Positions 27,814 through 34,794 of a stretch of 64,000 nucleotides of DNA are shown one piece after another. The notes under the pieces were generated by a model. The model ran no database searches and was not told the DNA's origin. It saw only the letters and a list, made by a program, of their open reading frames with translations. Source of the stretch: JAACFF01 sp963701435 (GTDB lineage Bacteria; Chloroflexota; Anaerolineae; Promineifilales; Promineifilaceae); contig CAVPAL010000022.1 of the NCBI GenBank assembly GCA_963701435.1, positions 147,493 to 211,492 on the forward strand. The letters run 5' to 3'. Positions within the stretch are counted from its first letter, which is position 1; every line of letters begins with the position of its first letter. A program made the translations under genes and the position numbers.

Positions 27814-28362
27814 ATGACAATTGAAGAAACTACACAAACAGAAAATAGCGCTTACGGCAAGTTGCTGACCGTTGAAGAACGGGCGGCATGTGAACTTTTG
27901 GCTGAGGGGGATTCTTTGCAAAGCCGTAGGGCACAAGCGTTGTTGGCCTTGGATCAGGGCGCCACGCAAAGGGCAGCCGGTACACAATCAGGGTTAACGC
28001 CTGGCCAGCTTAAATATTGCCTGAAGATATTCCGCAACGGCCGTATGACAATCTTCCCTGAATTAGACCCAACCCCACCCGATGATCTCGCACAGCAACC
28101 AGTTGAATTGGAAACGGCCGTTGTTTCACTTGAAGAAACAGAAACTGACCAAGCTTTTGTTCAACCCGACAAGAAAACAATAAAAGCAGAAAAGAAGAAA
28201 CCTGCAATGAAAACGAAAAAAGGTACTAAGAAAAAAAGCGCCAAGAAATCGAAGAAGTCTACAAAGAAATCGAAGAAGTCAGCCAAGAAGAAACCCGTAA
28301 AGAAACCGAAGAAAAAAGTCGAGAAAAAGAAAAGCAGCAAGAAGGCCAAGAAGAAGAAATAG
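27814..28362 (+). CDS. HTH protein with histone H1-like lysine-rich tail
   Basis: A 182-residue protein in three parts. Residues about 15-80 resemble the homeodomain-like HTH of IS630-type transposases (LTVEERAACELLAEGDS, RRAQALLALDQGATQR, LTPGQLKYCLKIFRNGRM). Residues about 85-125 are acidic and Pro-rich. Residues about 128-182 are almost only Lys with Ser/Ala/Thr/Pro (KKSAKKSKKSTKKSKKS), like histone H1 or PhaM/AlgP tails. The tail would bind DNA, RNA or polyphosphate. It lies at the head of a region with CHAD, ParA-like and PPK2 genes, which supports a nucleoid or polyphosphate-granule role. The ribosome binding site GGAGAG is rather distant. The combination is not one I can name. Confidence 0.7.
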   Translation: MTIEETTQTENSAYGKLLTVEERAACELLAEGDSLQSRRAQALLALDQGATQRAAGTQSGLTPGQLKYCLKIFRNGRMTIFPELDPTPPDDLAQQPVELETAVVSLEETETDQAFVQPDKKTIKAEKKKPAMKTKKGTKKKSAKKSKKSTKKSKKSAKKKPVKKPKKKVEKKKSSKKAKKKK

Positions 28363-28510
28363 ACCCTATATCATCTTTGGCGATAATATTCTTCGCCCAA
28401 TTTAGGACATGGCGGCATTTTGTTGATTGATACAGACGCGAAGTACACTTTGTCCCATAATGTTGTTACTACGGCCGTTAACAACAACAAAAATAAGGAG
28501 AATAAGACCC

Positions 28511-29383
28511 ATGACTACTAACAATAAACCGATTCCGATCATTATCAATCCCGCCTCTGGCAAACCAAAACCCGTGCTGCACACGATCAGTGAAACATTC
28601 CGGGCGCATAATCTGAGCTGGCGGGGTCACCTTACTTATAAATTTGGCGATGCCACCCAATTTGCGCGGGAAGCTGTTGCTGACGGCGCCGAGATGGTCG
28701 TCGTTTTTGGCGGCGATGGCACGGTATTGGAAGTAGTCAACGGCGTTATGGGCAGTGACGTAGTCGTGGGCATTTTACCGGGCGGTACTGGCAATGCCGT
28801 CGCTACAGAATTAGGTATCTCGCGCCAAATAGAGGAAGCGGCTGAATTGATTTGCACAAGCCAGAATCGGCGTGCGGTGGATGTGGCGCAAGTAGATGAC
28901 CAATATTACCTTTTACGCGCTTATACGGGGGTGACTCAGGAGCAGGCCGCCAGCCGCGAATTAAAAGATAAATATCACTTAATGGCCTACCCAATGGAGG
29001 TCATAAAAGTGCTTAAAAATGCACCCCATGCCAACTATACGGTCACAATTGATAGTAAGAAGCTGGAAGCAAAAGCGATGACCTGTTTTGTGAATAATCT
29101 GGATAACCTGGGTGGTTTTGATATTGATGTGGGCACAATTACGCCTGATGACGGCATGGTTGATGTCATGCTCGTAAGCAAAAAACATAACGCCCTCGGT
29201 GAATTGGGGAAATATATCCTACGTCTTGGCAAAACAAAAACAAACGCTTTCCATGCCCAAGGCAAGGTGGTCACCATCGAGGCGGATCCACCCCAAACCG
29301 TATGGCTGGATGGTGAGTTTTACAAAAATACACCGGTGACAATTCAGGTACGCCCAGGCGCAGTCAAGATTATTGTGCCATAG
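28511..29383 (+). CDS. Diacylglycerol/lipid kinase family protein
   Basis: A 290-residue DAGK-catalytic-domain protein (YegS/DgkB-like), which phosphorylates lipids such as diacylglycerol with ATP. The N-terminal IIINPASGKPKPVL, the nucleotide loop VVVFGGDGTVLEVVNG and LPGGTGNAVATELG are all present, as is the C-terminal beta-domain with DDGMVDV and VWLDGEFYKNTPV. The ATG at 28511 follows AAGGAG. A longer form starting at 28427 is not supported. The gene is free of frameshifts. Confidence 0.9.
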   Translation: MTTNNKPIPIIINPASGKPKPVLHTISETFRAHNLSWRGHLTYKFGDATQFAREAVADGAEMVVVFGGDGTVLEVVNGVMGSDVVVGILPGGTGNAVATELGISRQIEEAAELICTSQNRRAVDVAQVDDQYYLLRAYTGVTQEQAASRELKDKYHLMAYPMEVIKVLKNAPHANYTVTIDSKKLEAKAMTCFVNNLDNLGGFDIDVGTITPDDGMVDVMLVSKKHNALGELGKYILRLGKTKTNAFHAQGKVVTIEADPPQTVWLDGEFYKNTPVTIQVRPGAVKIIVP

Positions 29384-29469
29384 GGAAGCAAGGAGAAAGT
29401 CCCTTGACGTAAATGGCGCTAGAGAACGCCGGGTTAGAAGCCCCGCTACTGACGACCCCTGTGTCCAAC

Positions 29470-29640
29470 AAATAAACACCCTTCTACACCTTGAATTACA
29501 CCGCTGTGGTGGTATTCGTGCCTACACCAGTATGGTATGCTATGATCATAAACACTGCTGTCGCCAGACTATCCCGTCTCATTTGATGGTCCGGCTATCT
29601 ACCTGACAGTCATTTATGGCGGACTGGCCTGAGCGCAGCA
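29470..29640 (+). pseudogene. Decayed copy of the MalT-partner gene and its promoter
   Basis: Bases 29470-29640 align with 27000-27170, that is, the upstream region plus the first 80 or so bases of the partner gene at 27080. Shared blocks include CTTCTACACC, ACTGCTGTCGCCAGACTAT and GTCATTTATGGC. The ATG is lost and stops are present. A short later piece (ATTCAAGCTGTT at 29655) matches the same gene near 27430. It is a remnant of a third copy. Confidence 0.6.
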
Positions 29641-29654
29641 TGTTATTTGTGAGT

Positions 29655-29871
29655 ATTCAAGCTGTTGGATCCAGCATAAACAAAAGTTCCAAAAACTGTT
29701 TTTCCGACTGGTTTTAGACGAGAATTGATTTAGGATAATCTGACAAGGAGATTACTATGGCCAAGAAAAAAGGCAAGAAAGACAAGAAAGACAAGAAAAA
29801 GAATAAGAAAAATAAGAAAAAATAGCAAGACCTGTTCTTTGCTGTAAATGATTGGATCCAACAGCTTGAAT
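29655..29871. repeat. 19-bp perfect inverted repeat bracketing a micro-ORF
   Basis: ATTCAAGCTGTTGGATCCA at 29655-29673 is exactly inverted at 29853-29871; the match continues imperfectly outward. The 180-bp interior holds a lysine-rich micro-ORF with its own Shine-Dalgarno. It may be a small mobile cassette or an RNA that folds into one long stem. Confidence 0.65.
29757..29825 (+). CDS. 22-residue lysine-rich micro-peptide
   Basis: ATG at 29757 with AAGGAG six nt upstream encodes 22 residues starting MAKKKGKKDKK; 15 of the 22 are Lys, the rest Ala, Gly, Asp and Asn, then TAG. The ribosome binding site is stronger than that of the following CHAD gene. The composition resembles the tail of the HTH protein at 27814 and the N-terminus of PPK2 at 32277. 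Such a peptide could bind polyphosphate or nucleic acid. It could also be a leftover of a larger gene; expression is unproven. Confidence 0.5.
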   Translation: MAKKKGKKDKKDKKKNKKNKKK

Positions 29872-29886
29872 GCTCATAAAGACGAT

Positions 29887-31440
29887 ATGAAAGCGCTAAC
29901 ACGATTCAGATTACCAAACGGATTGGACCAGGCCGAGATTGGCGCCATCCTGGCCGAACGATATGCTTTCCTGGCAGAAACGCCGTTGGCCCAAACCTGG
30001 CACACATACGACACTTTTGACAGACGCTTGCTCGCCCAATCGCTGACGCTGCAGTGGTCAGGCGATGAACTCCTGCTACGCGCCGTGCCGAATGGTGATG
30101 TGTGCCACAAGTTACCGTTTTCGTCACCACCTCGAATGGCGCTGGATTTGCCCGCAGGCATATTTAGGGCGCAACTCGCGGCCGTTATCCAGATGCGAGC
30201 GCTGCTGGAGTTACCAATTGTCCACACCTGGTCTTGTCCTTACCGCATCCTTAACAAGGATGAGAAAACAGTCGTGCGACTGATTTACACGGAAGTGCGT
30301 CTGGACGGCGACGACGAAGGGCCTCCTCGTGCAACTTACCTGACGGTGGCGCCGCTGCGCGGCTATGCCAAACAGGCTGGCCGGCTGACCACTTATTTAA
30401 AGCGCAGCTTCGACATCGCCCCTACGAAAGAAGACACCTACTTCTGGGCCCAGCAGGCTGCCGGACCTGTGCCTGGCGCGTATTCCGCGAAGTTGGATGT
30501 CCAACTGAAACGCGGCATGCCGGCAGGCGAGGCGACCAAGCTGATCCTGCGCCAATTGTTGGAAATGATGCGCGTCAATGAAGCCGGCGTCAAGGCGGAC
30601 ATCGACACTGAGTTCCTGCACGATTACCGCATCGCTGTGCGCCGCACGCGTTCCGCCCTGAGCCAGATCCGCAATGTCTTTCCGCCGGATACAACTGCAC
30701 ACTTCAAGCAAGAGTTCAGGGAGCTGGGCAAGCTTACAAATGAACTACGCGACCTGGACGTCCATCTGCTGGCGGAAGCTGACTATCGGGCCATGCTGCC
30801 AAACGCCATGCAAGAAGATATTGCGCCCCTATTCGATACCCTGCGCTCTCGCCGCTCAGCGGCGCTGGCCGAGGTAGTCGCCGGTCTCGAATTGGAAACA
30901 TATGCCCGATTTCTCGCAGAGTGGGATACGTTCTTGCATGAGCCGGTTGGCGATAATTACCCCGGCAAAGCTGCCGTCCCGATCATTAATCTGGCCCAAA
31001 AGCGCATTACACGCCAATATAAATCCATTGTTAAAGACGGCGCTTACATCCTCAAACATACCGAGGACGAGCTGCTGCATGCTTTGCGCATTGAGTGTAA
31101 GAAACTACGCTACTTGCTGGAATTCTTCGCCAGCCTTTTTCCCCGTAAAAAGTTGTCACGGATAATCAAACAATTAAAACGCTTGCAGGATAACCTGGGG
31201 GAGTTCACCGACCTCACAGTGCAGCAAGAGTTTTTAATGTCAATTGCCGACACATTGGATATCGACGAAGCACAAGCAAAACGGGCGCTGGTCGCCACCG
31301 GTTATCTGGTCGAGAGCCTGGAACGCAAGCGACAGGAGGTGAGGGCCGATTTCGCCGGAACCTTCAAGAAATTCGCCTCACCTGCGCATCAGAGAGAGTT
31401 CCGGAAAGTATTCGCGAAAGGGAGAAGGGTCAAGTCATGA
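29887..31440 (+). CDS. CYTH-like/CHAD domain protein
   Basis: A 517-residue protein. Residues about 1-190 form a CYTH-like tunnel domain (HTYDTFDRRLLAQ, alternating charged strands, VRLIYTEVRL). Residues about 215-515 form a CHAD domain of repeated helices with conserved His/Arg: FLHDYRIAVRRTRSAL, ELRDLDVHLL, LHALRIECKKLRYLLEFF, LQDNLGEFTDL. CHAD domains bind polyphosphate, and CYTH domains handle triphosphates. The ATG at 29887 is chosen because the upstream ATG (29848) lies inside an inverted repeat. Its stop overlaps the ATG of a ParA-like gene (ATGA, 31437-31440), indicating coupled translation. Confidence 0.88.
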   Translation: MKALTRFRLPNGLDQAEIGAILAERYAFLAETPLAQTWHTYDTFDRRLLAQSLTLQWSGDELLLRAVPNGDVCHKLPFSSPPRMALDLPAGIFRAQLAAVIQMRALLELPIVHTWSCPYRILNKDEKTVVRLIYTEVRLDGDDEGPPRATYLTVAPLRGYAKQAGRLTTYLKRSFDIAPTKEDTYFWAQQAAGPVPGAYSAKLDVQLKRGMPAGEATKLILRQLLEMMRVNEAGVKADIDTEFLHDYRIAVRRTRSALSQIRNVFPPDTTAHFKQEFRELGKLTNELRDLDVHLLAEADYRAMLPNAMQEDIAPLFDTLRSRRSAALAEVVAGLELETYARFLAEWDTFLHEPVGDNYPGKAAVPIINLAQKRITRQYKSIVKDGAYILKHTEDELLHALRIECKKLRYLLEFFASLFPRKKLSRIIKQLKRLQDNLGEFTDLTVQQEFLMSIADTLDIDEAQAKRALVATGYLVESLERKRQEVRADFAGTFKKFASPAHQREFRKVFAKGRRVKS

Positions 31441-32189
31441 CGACGCTGGCGCTGTATAACAACAAGGGTGGCGTCGGCAAGACCGCCGCCGCCGTCAACC
31501 TGGCCTACCTGGCCGCACAGAGCGGCTATGTAACGCTGTTGGCTGACCTCGACCCGCAAGGCTCGGCAACCTTCTATTTTCGGGTTAAGCCACAGTTGAA
31601 GCGTCAGGCGCGTGGGCTTGTCGGTAGTAGAAAACAGCTTGACGAGAGCGTTAAGGCCACTGACTATGAGAACCTGGATCTGCTGCCGGCCGATTTCAGC
31701 CACCGCAACCTCGACATCACTTTTGACCGGCAAAAACGTAGCAAGCAGCGTCTGGGTACCGCGTTGAGGCAGTTCCGCAGAGAATACGATCTGATTATCC
31801 TGGACTGCCCGCCGACGATCAACATCGTGGCTGAGAATATCTTCAACACTTCTGACCATCTTTTGGTGCCCCTCATCCCAACTACCCTTTCGATCCGTGC
31901 TCATGAGCAATTGTTGTCCTTTCTGGCTGATAAAGGGCGAAATACCTGCCGGGTGTCCCCTTTTTTCTCCATGGTCGATGTGCGTAAGAAACTGCATCAA
32001 CAGACCATGACTTTGCTTTATGCTCAATTCAGCGGCATATTAAACAACACCATCCCTTACCTGTCCCAGATCGAGCAGATGGGGATTTTTCGGGAGCCGG
32101 TTCCAGCCTTTGCACCTCGATCCAAAGCTGCCCGTGCTTATGAAACCCTCTGGATGGAGATTCAAGAGAAACTGTTAGAAGGCCGATAA
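31437..32189 (+). CDS. Orphan ParA-like (deviant Walker A) ATPase
   Basis: A 250-residue ParA/MinD-family ATPase with the deviant Walker A KGGVGKT preceded by ALYNNKGG, a switch segment ADLDPQGSATFYF, and Walker B YDLIILDCPPTINI. Such ATPases position plasmids, chromosomes or protein/storage bodies by dynamic binding to nucleoid or membrane. There is no parB, no parS-like repeat and no plasmid gene nearby. It is translationally coupled to a polyphosphate-binding CHAD protein and followed by PPK2, so I infer a role in locating or partitioning polyphosphate bodies. Family certain, role inferred. Confidence 0.85.
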   Translation: MTTLALYNNKGGVGKTAAAVNLAYLAAQSGYVTLLADLDPQGSATFYFRVKPQLKRQARGLVGSRKQLDESVKATDYENLDLLPADFSHRNLDITFDRQKRSKQRLGTALRQFRREYDLIILDCPPTINIVAENIFNTSDHLLVPLIPTTLSIRAHEQLLSFLADKGRNTCRVSPFFSMVDVRKKLHQQTMTLLYAQFSGILNNTIPYLSQIEQMGIFREPVPAFAPRSKAARAYETLWMEIQEKLLEGR

Positions 32190-32276
32190 CATGGATCATT
32201 GCTGGCCTCTTATGTTCATATATTTGAGTAAATGCTAGAATTCAAACAGTGTTTGTTTTCATTCAAGGAGAGAAAA

Positions 32277-33065
32277 ATGTCTAAAAAAAAGAAAAAGATG
32301 AAGGTTAAGGAGTTTGAGAAGGAACTGGAGAAACTCCAGGGTGAGCTTGTTAAAATGCAGCAATGGGTGGTAGCCAGCGGGGCCAAGGTCTGTGTCTTAT
32401 TCGAAGGTCGCGACACGGCCGGTAAAGGCGGGGTGATCAAACGCATCACCGAGCGCACCAGCCCACGCGTCTTTCGTCATGTGGCTTTGCCTGCACCAAC
32501 AGAACGACAGAAATCACAGATGTATTTCCAACGATACATGCCCTACTTGCCCGCAGCCGGCGAGGTCACTATCTTTGACCGCAGTTGGTATAACCGGGCC
32601 GGTGTGGAACGGGTGATGGGTTTTGCCACACCGGAGCAAGTTGAATATTTTCTGAAATACGCCCCGGCAGTGGAGCAGTCCATCATCCACTCAGGGATCA
32701 TTCTGATTAAATATTGGCTGGAAGTGAGCATGGAAAACCAGGAATTACGGCTAAGAGCGCGTGACGAAGATCCGCGCAAAATCTGGAAACTCACTCCTAT
32801 GGATCTGAAAAGTTACACCCATTGGTATGATTACTCGCGTGCGCGTGATGCGATGTTTGCGGCGACAGACACGCCCGAAAGCCCCTGGTATGTGATAGAT
32901 GGCAACGACAAACGCCGGGCACGCCTGAACTGTATTACGCACCTGCTCAGTCAGATACCGTATGAAGAAGTAGCGCGCAAGCCGGTAAAATTCCCGAAAC
33001 GTGGGCCTAAAGGCGACTATGTTGAACCGGACTACCCGTATCGGTTTGTTCCGACAATTTATTAA
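32277..33065 (+). CDS. ppk2: Polyphosphate kinase 2 (PPK2 family)
   Basis: A 262-residue PPK2 family enzyme, which transfers phosphate between polyphosphate and nucleotides. It has Walker A FEGRDTAGKGGVIKRI, the lid-helix arginines in FDRSWYNRAGVERVMGF, and the conserved DLKSYTHWYDYSRARD and WYVIDGNDKRRARLN near the end. Whether it prefers ADP, GDP or AMP cannot be read. The N-terminus begins MSKKKKKMKVKEFEKELEKL, a lysine stretch and short coiled coil. The ATG at 32277 follows AAGGAG. It is 88 bp after the ParA-like gene and probably in the same unit. Confidence 0.93.
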   Translation: MSKKKKKMKVKEFEKELEKLQGELVKMQQWVVASGAKVCVLFEGRDTAGKGGVIKRITERTSPRVFRHVALPAPTERQKSQMYFQRYMPYLPAAGEVTIFDRSWYNRAGVERVMGFATPEQVEYFLKYAPAVEQSIIHSGIILIKYWLEVSMENQELRLRARDEDPRKIWKLTPMDLKSYTHWYDYSRARDAMFAATDTPESPWYVIDGNDKRRARLNCITHLLSQIPYEEVARKPVKFPKRGPKGDYVEPDYPYRFVPTIY

Positions 33066-33068
33066 GAA

Positions 33069-33180
33069 ATCGTTCGTTATTAACTTAGCGATTTGGTTAG
33101 TAGTAAGCGCTTCAGCGGTAGGCGACCCAAGCGTCGCGAACGGCTAAAGCCGTTACTACTAACCTGTTTGTGAACGGTTC
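33069..33180. repeat. GTAGTAAC-type dispersed repeat, copy 2
   Basis: Arms GGTTAGTAGTAA / TTACTACTAACC enclose stems GCGACCC..GCGTCGC and ACGGCTAAAGCCGT. It aligns in the opposite orientation with 5093-5213, including the outer CGTTCGTTATTAACTT. It occupies most of the gap after ppk2. Confidence 0.75.
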
Positions 33181-33267
33181 TGATTGGCTATTTATTGACT
33201 GCGCAGTAATTTTATTGGTGCGCAGCTGGACGACTTACCTGTAAATAATATATTAGCAAGGAGAAGA

Positions 33268-34690
33268 ATGACAGAAAAAGTTAGTAGTTCACAAGAAACG
33301 GCCGTTATCCCTGTGGCCCCCCTCCAAACCCATACCCTGCCTACTAAAGAGCGTATGGATATGGGAAAAGAGGCGCGCAAGCGCGTACCACGCGAGATGC
33401 AGGCCACATGGACGCCCCCAGCAAACCGGGTGGATCCCATAGATTTACTTATTGCCAGCAGTGAAGGCCGGATAGAGAAGCTGGTTCCCATTCGCTACGG
33501 CCGTATGATGGCCAGTCCGTTTGCTTTTTACCGGGGTGCGGCGGCTATCATGGCCTCTGATTTGTCGCACACCCCCAATAGTGGCTTCAATTTGCAGATA
33601 TGCGGTGACTGCCATTTGCTCAACTTTGGTGGATTTGCCACCCCTGAACGCAAATTGGTTTTTGACATCAACGATTTTGACGAGACTTCGCTGGCACCGT
33701 GGGAATGGGATGTAAAGCGTCTTGCCAGCCAGCATGGTCATTGCCGGGCAGTCAAACGGGTTTAAAGCCGGCGACAGCCGAAAAGCCGCCTGGCTGGCTG
33801 CCCAATCATACCGGGAGCGTATGGCAGAACTCAGCCAGATGCCGGTGCTTGCGGCATGGTATGAAACTATTGACCTGGACAAAGTCTTGGACAACAGTCC
33901 AGACAAAGGCATGGCGAAGTTTTATCGCAAAAAACTGAGTGCGGCGATGGAGCAAAGCACCCGTGAAAAAGAATTTGCCAAGCTGGCACATGCAGACAGC
34001 TTGCCGGCCCGTATCATTGATCATCCCCCGCTCATTTACCACTTAGGCGGTATGCAGGATGAGGAGTTTCGCCACGTGGCTGAACGTACGTTTGCCAGCT
34101 ACAAAGAATCTCTGCCCCTATCGCTGCATTTACTGCTTGATCGCTACCAGGTGGATGATGTGGCTTTTAAGGTGGTGGGTGTGGGCAGTGTGGGGACGAT
34201 GTGCGGCATTATGCTGCTGATGTCTAACACTGAACCGCTTTTTCTGCAGTTCAAAGAAGCGCGGCAGTCGGTGTTGGAACCCTATGCCGGCGTCAGCCGA
34301 TTTGCCCATGCCGGACATCGCGTGGTGGCAGGCCAGCGTCTGATGCAGGCGGCCAGTGACATGTTCCTGGGCTGGGCTACGGGCGCAGGTGAGGAGAAAC
34401 GGCCGTTTTATTTGCGCCAACTGCGTGACGCCAAGATCAAGCCGGTCGTGGAAGTGATGAAACCGCTAAACTTGCATGGGTACGCGCGTTTATGTGGGCG
34501 GGCGCTGGCGCGGGCACATGCCCGCTCGGGTGACGCCCTGGTGCTCACCGGCTATCTGGGCAAAAGTAGTGCTTTTGAGGATGCTCTAGCTGATTTTGCA
34601 GTGGCCTATGCCAAGCAAAATGAGCAGGATTATCAGGCATTGGTAACGGCCGTACGCGATGGCCGGATTCAGGTACAGACGGAAGAATAA
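33268..34690 (+). CDS. DUF2252 family protein, one frameshift
   Basis: About 473 residues after correction. DUF2252 proteins look like distant protein-kinase/APH-fold members of unknown substrate. Here the loop ICGDCHLLNFGGF and the metal-type VFDINDFDETSLAPWEWDVKRLA correspond to HxDxxxxN and DFG-like positions. The C-terminal half has DRYQVDDVAFKVVGVGSVGT and HARSGDALVLTGYLG, also typical. One extra base near 33725-33730 splits the frame; the second frame continues ASMVIAGQSNGFKAGDSRKAA. The start follows AAGGAG. It belongs to a run of stress-type genes. Confidence 0.85.
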
Positions 34691-34794
34691 ACAGGATCAA
34701 TGATATTTCCTGTACCTCTGAATCAAAAAGCGAATTTCAAATATCAAACAATTCAAGCTATTTAGGAGAACAAGCCATTTAGGAGAAAATGATT

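Noticed and set aside
31437..32189. ParA as part of a plasmid or chromosome partition locus
   Set aside because: There is no parB, no parS-like repeats and no replication gene; the gene is coupled to CHAD instead.
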